Source: Scytonema sp045865695
Lineage (GTDB): Bacteria; Cyanobacteriota; Cyanobacteriia; Cyanobacteriales; Nostocaceae
DNA length: 64,000 bases
Assembly: GCF_045865695.1 (NCBI RefSeq)
Contig: NZ_BAACAP010000248.1
Coordinates: 95,392 to 159,391 of the forward strand
Reading direction: 5' to 3'
Under the pieces are notes generated by a model that saw only the letters and a program-made list of their open reading frames with translations, did not search any database and had not been told where the DNA came from. A program made the position numbers and the translations under genes. Shown piece by piece: positions 1 to 8,749 of the stretch. Numbering within the stretch: the stretch's first letter is position 1; the number at the start of each line of letters is the position of its first letter.

Positions 1-230
1 TTTTTAATGTCCGCTATATAGAAGCCGGGATGTCCGTTATTGATTCGTCGAAGCTCAGTAGCAACTTCTTTCATCGTTGTACCAAACACAGCAAATAAAT
101 CTTTTTGTTCAAGAATTGGAGCATTAAACAAATTAACGAACACGTCACCTTTAGTGAAATGCCAAGTGTCATTCCGTCGTACAACCAATCGATAATGAAC
201 TGGATAAACAATAGTCTTTGATTTTTGCAT
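1..230 (-). CDS. Hypothetical protein, copy 1 (3' end outside the window)
   Basis: The reading frame opens at the ATG at 228-230 and runs off the left edge after about 76 codons. It is almost identical to the complete 107-residue gene at 1518-1841 (starting MQKSETIVYPVHYRL), with a few substitutions. I do not recognise a family. The sequence is basic and aromatic, has no membrane segment, and is repeated in the window together with about 15 bp of upstream DNA. The two copies diverge abruptly just upstream of the start (from about position 247), which marks an edge of the duplication. Confidence 0.6.
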   Translation of the reverse strand, partial: MQKSKTIVYPVHYRLVVRRNDTWHFTKGDVFVNLFNAPILEQKDLFAVFGTTMKEVATELRRINNGHPGFYIADIK

Positions 231-270
231 AATTTATCTTAAGGTAAAATAGAAATTACATTAACGAAGA

Positions 271-377
271 TATAGCGGTTCTCACTAGAATGAAGTACAG
301 ATTCATCCGCTACGGGCTGCTACAGGCTGCGGTTCCATAAATTTTTTATGTATTGCACCCAATTGAAAACCGTTATA
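271..377. repeat. MITE-like repeat, copy 1 (107 bp)
   Basis: A 107-bp element with imperfect terminal inverted repeats: TAGCGGTTCTCACTAG at the left and CAATTGAAAACCGTTA at the right, framed by TATA. The same element occurs at 1193-1281 (one end lost) and at 11776-11882, in the opposite orientation to this copy. It has no coding capacity, so it would need a transposase in trans. It lies just upstream of the toxin-antitoxin pair and may influence its expression. Confidence 0.75.
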
Positions 378-454
378 TTTGAGGATAAAGCTCAATCACA
401 AGTCCCAATCTGTGCTACAATTCTATAATAAGTAAAGCTTTGTGAAGTCAGCTT

Positions 455-742
455 ATGGAGCGAGTCACGTTACCAGAAGTTCTTACCCTTGAAGAAGTTT
501 CAGAATATTTACGTCTGCCGATGGAAACTTTACAGCGTCAAGCTTTACAAGGAAAGCTTCCCGGTCGTAAAATTGAAAACGAATGGAGGTTTTTGAAAGT
601 TGCTATTGATGATTGGTTGCGTGCTCAAAGTAGTCGTTCCACCCTACTTCAGCAGGTAGGAGCTTTTGCCGATGATACATCGCTTGCTCAATTGAGAACA
701 AGTATTTATCAAGCGAGAGGACGTTCTGAAGTTGATGAGTAA
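455..742 (+). CDS. Antitoxin-like protein with excisionase-type helix-turn-helix
   Basis: A 95-residue protein. Its N-terminus (LTLEEVSEYLRLPMETLQRQ, then a basic turn and WRFLK) is the MerR/excisionase-type HTH_17 layout seen in many small DNA-binding proteins. The C-terminal half is polar and could be the toxin-neutralising tail. The stop is 11 bp before the PIN-domain gene, so the two are almost certainly co-transcribed. By analogy with VapBC-type pairs I infer that it binds the operon promoter and the toxin. It is not a classic AbrB or ribbon-helix-helix VapB. The pair is bracketed by copies of the same MITE-like repeat. Confidence 0.75.
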   Translation: MERVTLPEVLTLEEVSEYLRLPMETLQRQALQGKLPGRKIENEWRFLKVAIDDWLRAQSSRSTLLQQVGAFADDTSLAQLRTSIYQARGRSEVDE

Positions 743-753
743 TTGGAATGTAA

Positions 754-1173
754 ATGTATTTGCTTGATACTGATACTCTAACCCATCTCTATGCTGGGAA
801 TACAAATGTTGTTACCCGGTTAAATGCTGTTGAAAATTCAGAAGTAGGAATTACCATAATTACAAAAGCAGAAATGTTGCGCGGACGCATTGATTATCTA
901 ATCAAAGCAGAAACTGGTGAAAGTTTATTGAGGGCGCAAGAGCTTTTGTTTCGCACAGAAGAATTGTTAGCAGAACTTTTAATTGTTCCCATCAGTCAAA
1001 GAGCCGCAGATGAATTTGAGCGTTTACGTACAGTATCAAAACTACGTAAAATTGGAAGAGCAGATTTGTTAATTGCGAGTATTTCCTTAGCGAATAGAGC
1101 TATATTAGTGACACGAAATATCAGACATTTTAAACAAATTCCTGAGTTACGAGTTGTAAATTGGGTTGATTGA
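754..1173 (+). CDS. PIN-domain toxin, VapC-like ribonuclease
   Basis: A 139-residue PIN-domain protein. The N-terminus MYLLDTDTLTHLY carries the first acidic residues, an acidic residue follows in the ITKAEMLRG segment, and the third acidic cluster is in GRADLLIAS, followed by TRN near the end. This is the usual magnesium-binding arrangement of VapC-type endoribonucleases, which typically cut tRNA or rRNA. The length is normal and no inactivating change is visible. It follows its presumed antitoxin by 11 bp. The cellular target cannot be read from the sequence. Confidence 0.85.
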   Translation: MYLLDTDTLTHLYAGNTNVVTRLNAVENSEVGITIITKAEMLRGRIDYLIKAETGESLLRAQELLFRTEELLAELLIVPISQRAADEFERLRTVSKLRKIGRADLLIASISLANRAILVTRNIRHFKQIPELRVVNWVD

Positions 1174-1192
1174 AATCTAATTCAGCAGCAGA

Positions 1193-1281
1193 GTGCAATA
1201 CATAAAAAAGTTTTGGAACCGCAGACGAACGCAGCCCGTAGCGGATAAATCTGTACTTCATTCAAGTGAGAACCGCTATAT
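1193..1281. repeat. MITE-like repeat, copy 2 (one end missing)
   Basis: This matches copies at 271-377 and 11776-11882 and is inverted relative to the first. The right terminal repeat (CAAGTGAGAACCGCTA) is present. The first 15-17 bp of the left end are absent, so it looks like a truncated element. It closes off the toxin-antitoxin pair on its downstream side. Confidence 0.65.
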
Positions 1282-1385
1282 ATTTCAATTGGATAGATGA
1301 GTTGTGTGAAGCAATTGAAGATTCACAATATATGAATTGGGTCTGTGAGATAATAGAGGATGCTTGCAATGTAAACGATTTGTAA
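1281..1385 (+). pseudogene. Short orphan reading-frame tail after the repeat
   Basis: An open frame of about 34 codons directly follows the MITE-like repeat and ends at TAA 1383-1385. It is rich in acidic residues (for example WIDELCEAIEDSQYMNW) but has no start codon of its own. It may be the 3' tail of a gene cut by the repeat. I cannot name a family, and it could be chance. Confidence 0.25.
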
Positions 1386-1412
1386 ATGATTTAAAACCTC
1401 TAATATGCTATC

Positions 1413-1512
1413 ATTCCCAAGCTTGTAATTGCCCTTTAGCATTGCTTCGCAGTGAATTCAATTGTTTGCGACGAGTTTCAAAATTAGCAGCGATGGTCAG
1501 GAGTACAATCTG
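1413..1512 (-). pseudogene. Fragment of the 3' end of the large membrane-protein gene
   Basis: About 100 bp closely resemble the extreme 3' end of the gene at 3399-7352 (compare 3401-3500), including the stop region and the codons for the terminal coiled tail. The match stops abruptly near 1512. The neighbouring hypothetical gene is also present in two copies, so this is a relic of local duplication and rearrangement. Confidence 0.7.
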
Positions 1513-1517
1513 AACTT

Positions 1518-1841
1518 TCAAGCTTCCATAGGATCTGGTCTACCAATGCCCAATTCTTGAAGTTTAGCTTTGACATCCTCCCATTGGATACCACAGTAAT
1601 AGTACTTTTTGTTTTTAATGTCCGCTATATAGAAGCCGGGATGTCCGTTATTGATTCGTCGAAGCTCAGTAGCAACTTCTTTCATCGTTGTACCAAACAC
1701 AGCAAATAAATCTTTTTGTTCAAGAATTGGAACATTAAACAAATTAACGAACACGTCACCTTTAGTGAAATGCCAAGTGTCATTCCGTCGTACAACCAAT
1801 CGATAATGAACTGGATAAACAATAGTCTCTGATTTTTGCAT
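1518..1841 (-). CDS. Hypothetical protein, copy 2 (complete, 107 aa)
   Basis: This is the complete version of the gene that starts at 230. The start is the ATG at 1839-1841. It is a soluble protein with many Lys, Tyr and Phe residues and an RPDP motif near the C-terminus. I see no catalytic motif. The upstream 15 bp match copy 1 up to the edge of the IS630-type element at about 1860, so the original promoter region has probably been replaced by the insertion. Function unknown. Confidence 0.6.
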   Translation of the reverse strand: MQKSETIVYPVHYRLVVRRNDTWHFTKGDVFVNLFNVPILEQKDLFAVFGTTMKEVATELRRINNGHPGFYIADIKNKKYYYCGIQWEDVKAKLQELGIGRPDPMEA

Positions 1842-1859
1842 AATTTATCTTAAGGTATA

Positions 1860-3080
1860 CTAGTAGACCTTAATCATCAATAACCGGATACAAGCGTTTG
1901 AGTTTGATTCTTGCCTCAGTGGTAGTGAAGTGCCAATTGATGGTGGAGTGAAGGTTATTGCGTTGTGTATTCCATGCGTTGAGTTCAGCTTGGAGGGTAG
2001 GAAGATCGGGGATACGGCGGTCGAGACACTGGCGTGTCAGAGTGGCAAGTTCGATTTCGGCGATATTGAGCCAAGAGCCATGTTTTGGGGTGTAATGGAT
2101 TTCGAGACGATTGAGAAGGCGTCTTGCTTCTTCTGGTGGGAAAGTTTTGTAAAGAGCGGCGGGTTTGTGGGTGTTAAGGTTATCACATACGAGCACGACC
2201 TTTTTGGCATTTGGGTATTGCACACCCTTGGAGATGTTTTATCTGTTGAGCCCAGTCGGTCATGGTGCGTTGTTCATGGGCAGAAACATTACGAATTCCT
2301 GCTTTTGGTTCACAGAACATGAAGATACTAGCGGTACCGTTGCGTTCGTATTCAGAATCGTATCGTTCAGGTTTTCCAGGTTCCATCGGTAGTGGCGTGC
2401 GTGTTTCCTTCACGAGTTGTATCGGTTGTTCGTCCATGCAAATCACGGGAAAATCAGCATCGTAAGGACGATGATATACCTCCAACACGTTTTCCATTGC
2501 GGCTACGAAGTCCGCGTCCTGTTCCGGCGGTTGCCCCCAACACTCGCGGAAATGGGGTTTAAGTTCGTTTTTTTTAGCACCTCATGCACTGTATTAGCTG
2601 TACAATGCGGCACAATCTTTAGTTCTACCACGCGGTCAGCCAGCATCTGTAATGTCCACCTGCCACGACCCTCCGGCGGACTACTGCACGCCAGCGCAAT
2701 CAACCAGGCCTCCGCTTCACCATCAAACAACCTTGGGATCGCCGGATTTTCACGCTTTTTGCGCTCAAGTGCTGCCGCAAAACCACGCTCGACTAGGCGT
2801 TTGCGTGCCTCGCACACCGTATCTTTATTGCAATGCAGTAGTTTGGCGATCGCTTCAACCGTCAGAGGCTCACCATTCTCATCGCTATGTAAAAGTATCT
2901 GGGCATTGCGAATCTTATGGGCACCTCCTTTCCCTTTCTTCACGATCGCTTCTAATTCCTGCCGCTCTTCCCTACTTAACCGCACCGTATACCTTTGCCG
3001 TTCCATTGCGCCCCCTTTCCAGTATTTTAGTCTGCAATCTTTCTTATTTTATCCGGTTTTTGGTAATTATATTTTACTAG
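1860..3080 (-). mobile_element. IS630-family insertion sequence
   Basis: A 1.22-kb element bounded by imperfect 28-bp terminal inverted repeats at 1860-1887 and 3053-3080. Both start CTAGTA from the outside and both contain AACCGG at the inner end. The transposase lies between them on the minus strand. The flanks do not fit together: creatininase codons lie on the right and the upstream region of a duplicated hypothetical gene on the left. This suggests a deletion or recombination between two copies rather than one simple insertion. Confidence 0.75.
1870..3006 (-). pseudogene. IS630-family transposase in three frames
   Basis: The N-terminal 167 codons (3006-2503) hold the helix-turn-helix region, the middle part (2497-2183) the first catalytic Asp (VICMDEQPIQL), and the last part (from about 2223) the second Asp (VLVCDNLNTHKP) and the Glu (HGSWLNIAEIE). 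The first frame change falls on a run of eight A (forward 2568-2575). A -1 slip there restores KPHFRECWGQPPEQ and may be programmed frameshifting or transcriptional slippage. The second change, near 2222-2232, has no slippery run and looks like an ordinary indel. The enzyme is therefore probably inactive unless that shift is a sequence error. The stop overlaps the terminal repeat. Confidence 0.8.
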
Positions 3081-3284
3081 AATGTTATCGTTTAGTTTTT
3101 CCAAAGCTTTTTTCAAAACAGCCGCACCAATTGCCGCATCAACAATTAGTGGTAAATGAGGTTCATGTTGTTCTATTGCTCCTACTGGTTGGATTAAGAC
3201 AACATTTTCTTTATTTGGCATTGCTCGAACATCAGTCCAAGTCAAGTACGGAAAAAAGCGCGATGGAGGAATGTAGCCGTGCAT
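3081..3284 (-). pseudogene. Creatininase-family amidohydrolase, N-terminal fragment
   Basis: About 68 codons match the N-terminus of creatininase (creatinine amidohydrolase) family proteins. The motif around VGAIEQHEPHLPLIVDA corresponds to the metal-binding region, but the Gly normally after EQH is Glu. The frame enters the IS630 terminal repeat at 3080 and ends in junk. The rest of the gene, normally about 250 residues, is not found on the other side of the element. Non-functional remnant. Confidence 0.7.
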
Positions 3285-3398
3285 ATTTTCTAATATATAG
3301 CAATCCTAAATCATTTGCAAACAGTTAGAGCCCTGATTTCTTTGAAAAGTCGGGGATCTAGACACTCAAATTTTCACAAATCAGATAGGATTACTATG

Positions 3399-6300
3399 TT
3401 ATTCCCAAGCTTGTAATTGCTGGTTAGCGTTCCGAAGTAAAGAATTCAATTGTTCGCGACGAGTTTCAAAATTAGCAGCGATGGTCAGGAGTGCAATCCC
3501 AACAAACAAGCCAACAACCCATTTAAAAAATGGATATTGCAAACTCAACAGTACGAGTTGATAGAAACTTGTAATAAAAAAGGCAGTGACGCCAACATAA
3601 AGAAAAGCTCTGACGCGCAATGCTAATCCAGAAAAGACAGCTATGAGACTGAAAACACCAGGTATTAAAGGCGCATATTGATTAAACACGATCGCCCAAC
3701 CACAAATCAGACCGCAACCCAAAAGCCGCAAAAAATGACGGGAGGATTTCATGTTGGGTAATTTCAGCTCGGGTTCAAATTGAGCAACATATAGTATTGA
3801 TAAACCAATAGAGGTAACATACCACAAAGGAGCGGTGAAATTTAAGACTAAAAACCAACGGAACAATGCCCAATTTCCTAGAACCAAACTGATATAAGTT
3901 AAACGGAATTTATGACCCGTTTTGGCAATAATGGTATAAAAGCTAGCAGCAATCAGCAAGCTTATTGGTGAAACTTCTACTCTAGTTTGCCATAAAAATA
4001 TCAGTGGGAGGAAGTATGCTGACATACGCCAAGGTGTTTGAGACCACCCCCAAGTTTCCCAAGGCAAAATGTAGAGGAAATAAGCAACGACTGATGCGAT
4101 CGCACCTTCCCATGGAGGCAACTGTTTCTCTAACAATCTTATAATTGGAATGTCTGGTAAAAAAGCCCTCAAACAAGCGATTTGGAGTAAACCAATGTAA
4201 ACCCAGAGAGAAGATAAGGAAATTGCTTTCCTATCGGGATTTTCCGACTGAGTTCTACCTTGAAAGATAGCGTAACGAATTAAAAATAACCCCGTTCCCA
4301 AACCAAGAGTTTTTGCTTCTACAGTGCTAAAGCAAGCAGCAACTAACAAACTGCTGCTCAAAAACCAGTGAATATGAGCAACGACGTTGAGTTCTTGACT
4401 GGTTAAACGTAAGTACTTCAACAGCCAAGGCGAAAGGACACGATAGGCATACATAATACCAGTTCCAAGAACGGACATGGCAATGAAACCATCGCCATAG
4501 GCTCCTCCTGAAGCTTGTAAGAGTTGGTATAACAAAAGTTCGTATGCTGCAACTGAAACTCCAATCAGCCCTAAGTAAACCAATGGTTTATATTTTTGGT
4601 GGCGTCTCCCCACACCAATAGCAATTAAAGCCACAGCAAAGGATGATAAACCAGTCCAGTTCGTTAAGGTTTGGGATCGCAGCAAAACACCAAAAACTCC
4701 GTACATTAAGGGTAAAATGTGCCAACGGTTTGGAAGTTTTGCCAATTGGTGTCGTCTTTGCCACCACTCTCCTAAAAGTTGAGTCATTAAGCCTAAAGCA
4801 ACGTTGGCGATTGCTATCTGGATGAGAGAATGTTCGCTAAAACCAAGTAATTCAGCGACTAATAATTCCAGACACCAACCAATGCCATAAAATCCCCAAT
4901 CATTGGGTTGCTGCCAACTACGATAGACTATTGCTGATAATGCGATCGCACTGGAAATTAAATACAAAAATCCTGGCTCTACTAGGTTTTGATAGACGAA
5001 CAAAGAGTGAGCGCTGAGTAACAATAACTCAGCCGTGCATAACGCAATCGCCCATTTATCAAATGCGATCGCATAAATTTGTGGCAAGCTTGAAGGAGCA
5101 ACAGGAGTCTCTTGATTCTCTGTCTCCTCAGAGCTTTGTGTTATTTTTTTATTTAATAAACTACGTAATATCCACAAAATAGTGATGGTCGCTGCTCCTA
5201 TCAAAAACCAACCAGGAGTTGATAGTCTTGAGAATCCAGGCACACCTTCCCATAATAAAGCAGCGATCGCACCCAACCCGTAACCCACAGTCATTATCGC
5301 CCATGAAGTGTGTCGCAAATAATACGTATTAACCAACATCAAAGCGACGGCGACAACCAAACCAATTAACCGACCTCCAATCAAAGGCAAAGTGAGTAAC
5401 TGAGCCAGCCCCAAAGCAGCAATACTCAACAAAATGTTAGACATGGAACGCGATGCAGCACTGGTTTGAGTTTTATATCCCCAACTTGCAAGACTCGTGA
5501 GTGTCATTGGAATTGCCAACCAAATAAGACCCCACTGTTCTCTACCATTACCAGAACCAATCCAGGCTAGATTAGCATTTTCCCAAAATAGAATGTAGCT
5601 GAGTACCGCTAACCCCGTACCCATATGCCAAGCACTACGCCGCCAGATTCCAAGCCCCGGACTGAATAACCACTCTGCAATGGCAAGAACTAACAAAAGA
5701 CTTGCCCAGACTTCCTGAGTTAAAGTTGGTAATAGGCGGTCAACTACCGAGCAAATTGTCAGCACAAGAGATATTTGGGTCATGTATACCAAATAATCCC
5801 TTGTACGAGGATGTCTTTGACTAACTTTCCATAAAGTGATGGTGGATAAAACTAAATTGATAGAACGAAGTGTAGGATTTGCCAAACTCATAGCTGTCAG
5901 CAGAACCCCAAATAGCAATGTTAGCAATTCCGCAAAATGAGCCAATTTCACCTTGTGGGTACGATAAAATCTATCTGCCAATGCCAACATAACAATAACG
6001 TAGGGAAATAAAGCAACACTCAACAATTGCCAAGGTGCATTTTGGGAACCCACCAGTCGAGTTGCCAGAGTGACAAGATTTTGCTGGAAATTTTCAGGTA
6101 CTAACCGCCAACACAGCCAAATTGTCTCTAGCCCAATAACAAAAATTGCTCCAACATCTGCTCTCACACCACCACGATGCAAGCGACGCTTGAAAAACCA
6201 CAAACCCAAAAAACTTACTGCTGTGGCTTGCCAAGGAAATGGCGAACCTACCGATACTAGCCATCCTAGCAATAATAAGACACCACCAACAGGTTCCCAG

Positions 6301-7352
6301 GAAAGATGAGACGGGGATAAGGGATCTGCTCTGGGATCGGGGGTTGGGGGAGATGATAACCAAGTTATTAAAGAGCCACAAATACCAAGCGCTAATCCTA
6401 GTTGCTGAATCTCGACATTGGCAATGAAGATTGCTCTTCCTATAAGTATAATTAACGCATAAATAATGACAAATGTATATAAATTAATACTTGATTTTTT
6501 TGTAGGAGTTGTCGAATTCTTATAATTAAGGCGATAAATACTAGCGATCGCTGTTCCTACAGTTGCACAATATACAGCTACAAGAGGAAACCCCAGTAAT
6601 TGCCAACCCCAATGCAAGTATGACAGCCCTAAGATATTAAATAAAATAGATTTTGAAATATTAGTTTCAAATACCCGATTGTGACTAGATAAGATGGTAA
6701 CAACTGTAAGGACAGTCGAAGCTATAGCAATGACAATCCAGTTCAAAGGATTTTGCCATAGTTGAAAACTATCCATTGCCCAGAAGTTCACAGGGATCAA
6801 CAAAAGAGTCACAATCAGCAATGCCTTAGTCGTCAAGCCAAGATTAGATTGTTTGCCAGTCCAAAAGCTAACTCCCCAAAAACTTAAGGTGTAGGCAAGC
6901 AAAACTCCATATTGCCCAAAAGCGGGAAACTTATCCCATTGGCTAGCAGCAAGTACCCCAGAGGACAACACAACCAAGAACATCCCTAAGAACAGCAGCC
7001 AACGGACGCTTAATTCTTCCCCTAGTGACTGTAACATCCGGGCAAGAATGTTGGGTTTTTGAGGTTGCGATAAGCCGGGTACGGCTTGCGCCAAGGGCGA
7101 ACGTTTGCTTTCAGGTAGAGACGTTACAGGTAATTTCTCTACAGGACTAGGCGTAACTAGTTGTTGTGGTTCTGGTAGTACTTGAGGTTGCAACACCACA
7201 CGACATACTAAATGTTCTCGGCAAATTTGCCGCACTTGAGCATCAGATATCAAACCCAAATCTAGCCACAAATCGAGTCCTTGTAGTAAATCGGGATGAG
7301 AGGATGGTAGCCAAAGTTCTATTTTAAGTGGAGGATCGAGGTTTGGTGACAT
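3399..7352 (-). CDS. Very large polytopic membrane protein (DUF2157-like N-terminus)
   Basis: About 1,317 residues. The first 110 or so are soluble and contain a segment (LWLDLGLISDAQVRQICREH) resembling the start of DUF2157-type membrane proteins. A Pro/Gln-rich linker follows, and from about residue 125 to the end there are some 30 or more hydrophobic segments separated by short loops. A short coiled tail rich in Asn, Gln and Arg ends the protein. I chose the fourth codon, ATG 7350-7352, because homologous-looking starts begin MSPNLDPP. No transport or enzymatic motif is visible. Such giant proteins are common in filamentous cyanobacteria and have no established function. A copy of its 3' end lies at 1413-1512. 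Confidence 0.7.
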   Translation of the reverse strand: MSPNLDPPLKIELWLPSSHPDLLQGLDLWLDLGLISDAQVRQICREHLVCRVVLQPQVLPEPQQLVTPSPVEKLPVTSLPESKRSPLAQAVPGLSQPQKPNILARMLQSLGEELSVRWLLFLGMFLVVLSSGVLAASQWDKFPAFGQYGVLLAYTLSFWGVSFWTGKQSNLGLTTKALLIVTLLLIPVNFWAMDSFQLWQNPLNWIVIAIASTVLTVVTILSSHNRVFETNISKSILFNILGLSYLHWGWQLLGFPLVAVYCATVGTAIASIYRLNYKNSTTPTKKSSINLYTFVIIYALIILIGRAIFIANVEIQQLGLALGICGSLITWLSSPPTPDPRADPLSPSHLSWEPVGGVLLLLGWLVSVGSPFPWQATAVSFLGLWFFKRRLHRGGVRADVGAIFVIGLETIWLCWRLVPENFQQNLVTLATRLVGSQNAPWQLLSVALFPYVIVMLALADRFYRTHKVKLAHFAELLTLLFGVLLTAMSLANPTLRSINLVLSTITLWKVSQRHPRTRDYLVYMTQISLVLTICSVVDRLLPTLTQEVWASLLLVLAIAEWLFSPGLGIWRRSAWHMGTGLAVLSYILFWENANLAWIGSGNGREQWGLIWLAIPMTLTSLASWGYKTQTSAASRSMSNILLSIAALGLAQLLTLPLIGGRLIGLVVAVALMLVNTYYLRHTSWAIMTVGYGLGAIAALLWEGVPGFSRLSTPGWFLIGAATITILWILRSLLNKKITQSSEETENQETPVAPSSLPQIYAIAFDKWAIALCTAELLLLSAHSLFVYQNLVEPGFLYLISSAIALSAIVYRSWQQPNDWGFYGIGWCLELLVAELLGFSEHSLIQIAIANVALGLMTQLLGEWWQRRHQLAKLPNRWHILPLMYGVFGVLLRSQTLTNWTGLSSFAVALIAIGVGRRHQKYKPLVYLGLIGVSVAAYELLLYQLLQASGGAYGDGFIAMSVLGTGIMYAYRVLSPWLLKYLRLTSQELNVVAHIHWFLSSSLLVAACFSTVEAKTLGLGTGLFLIRYAIFQGRTQSENPDRKAISLSSLWVYIGLLQIACLRAFLPDIPIIRLLEKQLPPWEGAIASVVAYFLYILPWETWGWSQTPWRMSAYFLPLIFLWQTRVEVSPISLLIAASFYTIIAKTGHKFRLTYISLVLGNWALFRWFLVLNFTAPLWYVTSIGLSILYVAQFEPELKLPNMKSSRHFLRLLGCGLICGWAIVFNQYAPLIPGVFSLIAVFSGLALRVRAFLYVGVTAFFITSFYQLVLLSLQYPFFKWVVGLFVGIALLTIAANFETRREQLNSLLRNANQQLQAWE

Positions 7353-7532
7353 AAGCAGCACGCTATCGGCGCGACTCTTACATCATCTTTGCGATTTGGG
7401 TAAATGTGCCACTATTTTGTGCCAGTTAATTCACCGAATGATGTAAATTTTTGCTAACTTTAGACTACGCAATCGCTTCGGCGCAAGCCGTACTCGGCTT
7501 AGGAACTTCCAAATAAAAAATATTCAATTTTC

Positions 7533-7597
7533 TCTTGTGGTGCGGGCTTCTAGCCCGCCACTAACATAGGACAGGCGAGGACGCCCGTCCCACAAGA
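7533..7597. repeat. Compound palindromic intergenic repeat
   Basis: An outer pair TCTTGTGG / CCACAAGA encloses two further hairpins, one with stem GCGGGC/GCCCGC and one with GGAC...GTCC. This nested cruciform layout is common between cyanobacterial genes. It lies between two convergent or tandem minus-strand units and could act as a terminator, though no U-tract follows. Confidence 0.65.
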
Positions 7598-8041
7598 TTG
7601 GGTAATTTATTTCTTAGAGCTCCCTTAACTGCGAGCTTGCTCCAACCAATTCTCTAAATCTGATACTTCAACAAAATCCAGCAGAGCTTCACTCAAAGCC
7701 TCAGTTCGATCCAAAGGTAACTCACGAACACGTTGCTCTAAGGATGGCTCAATTGTACCTAAGCGACGATTTAACTGTCGGAGAACTAGCTTTTGTGCCT
7801 CTTGCTCCATTCCAGTTTTCATCCAACTCGTGACAATTTCCATAACTTTTTCCTCCTGCTTTAGACCCATACTATCAAGCTCACGCTGAAAAACCTGCTC
7901 TTCTAACGCATTTAACTTTAAGTAAGTATCCACAAATCCAGAAATTAATTTGATTCGAGCCGGATCGAGCCGTAAAGTTGCGAGCAATCGCAAACACTCT
8001 GCTTTCACCTTCGCTCTATCTTCTGGTGCAATTCGCATTTT

Positions 8042-8100
8042 CGCCCTTCGGGTTCGCCAGTTCCCTACGACGGGAAACCCGCCTACAGGACTGGACTCAC
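8042..8100. repeat. Palindromic repeat inserted in the Rpn/DUF4351 gene
   Basis: A G/C-rich element of 59 bp with paired blocks CCAGTTCCC and GGGAAAC...GGACTGG. Removing about 56 bp restores a continuous frame between AAALM and KMRIAPEDR. It is a different repeat type from the double-hairpin elements at 8560, 15524 and 25930. Confidence 0.7.
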
Positions 8101-8559
8101 CATCAAAGCTGCTGCTACTGGATTTTTGTGTTCTAGAAAATCTCGCCAATTAAGCTGATTTAGTTGGATTGCTGTAAAGTTAAACTCCAGTACCTTTAAA
8201 TTTGGAAACTCTACTTGATACTGTTTTCGTTCTTGCCGTTTTGGTTCATCAAAAGAAAATACGACAACTGGATAGATAGGAAGCTGACGGGGCGACAAAA
8301 GGGCTAGGATGCAGATAGAATAAGCTCCATAGCTCTTAGACCTCGTTGATAATACTTCCATTTATTGCGATGTAATCTCATTAATTCCGTGACTAAATCT
8401 TCAGATGATTCCATGAAATTAACCCATGTTTGACCATATAATCCAATATAAAAACTACTATGTCGCCTTTCAATACGTCCGTATTCTTTCACGCGACCCA
8501 CATATTTTTGGACACCTTTTTGTTTAATTTGTTGTCCATGTATTGTGGCAGATGTGTAG

Positions 8560-8597
8560 GCGATAGGCGAAGCGCCTAACGGCTTAAGCCGTATCGC
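8560..8597. repeat. 30-bp double-hairpin element inside a HIP1 site, copy 1
   Basis: Read on the minus strand, GCGAT is followed by two adjacent 6-bp hairpins (ACGGCT/AGCCGT and TAGGCG/CGCCTA) and then CGC. Deleting 30 bp regenerates GCGATCGC and the expected protein frame (IAIAYTS). Compared with the copies at 15524 and 25930, the second stem has changed on both sides, so pairing is kept. Confidence 0.85.
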
Positions 8598-8710
8598 TAT
8601 TAATAAAATTAGAGATATTAAGCGTTTATCTGAGACCTTCGTCTCTTCTAAATTATAACCTCCGCTCTTAAAGTCCCGAAACATTTCTTCTATATCGAAT
8701 CTTCTTCTAT

Positions 8711-8749
8711 AGGCAGCGAGCCTCCTAAGGGAGGAGCTTCGCTAACGCT
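8711..8749. repeat. Palindromic repeat splitting the IS4 transposase
   Basis: About 37 bp with core hairpin CCTCC-TAA-GGGAGG and outer GCGAG/CTTCGC arms. It separates ELA from YRRRFDIEE in the transposase and brings an in-frame stop. Confidence 0.7.

Noticed and set aside
2417..3328. Plus-strand open frame of 303 codons over the IS630 element
   Set aside because: It is antisense to the transposase and to the creatininase fragment, and has no family character.
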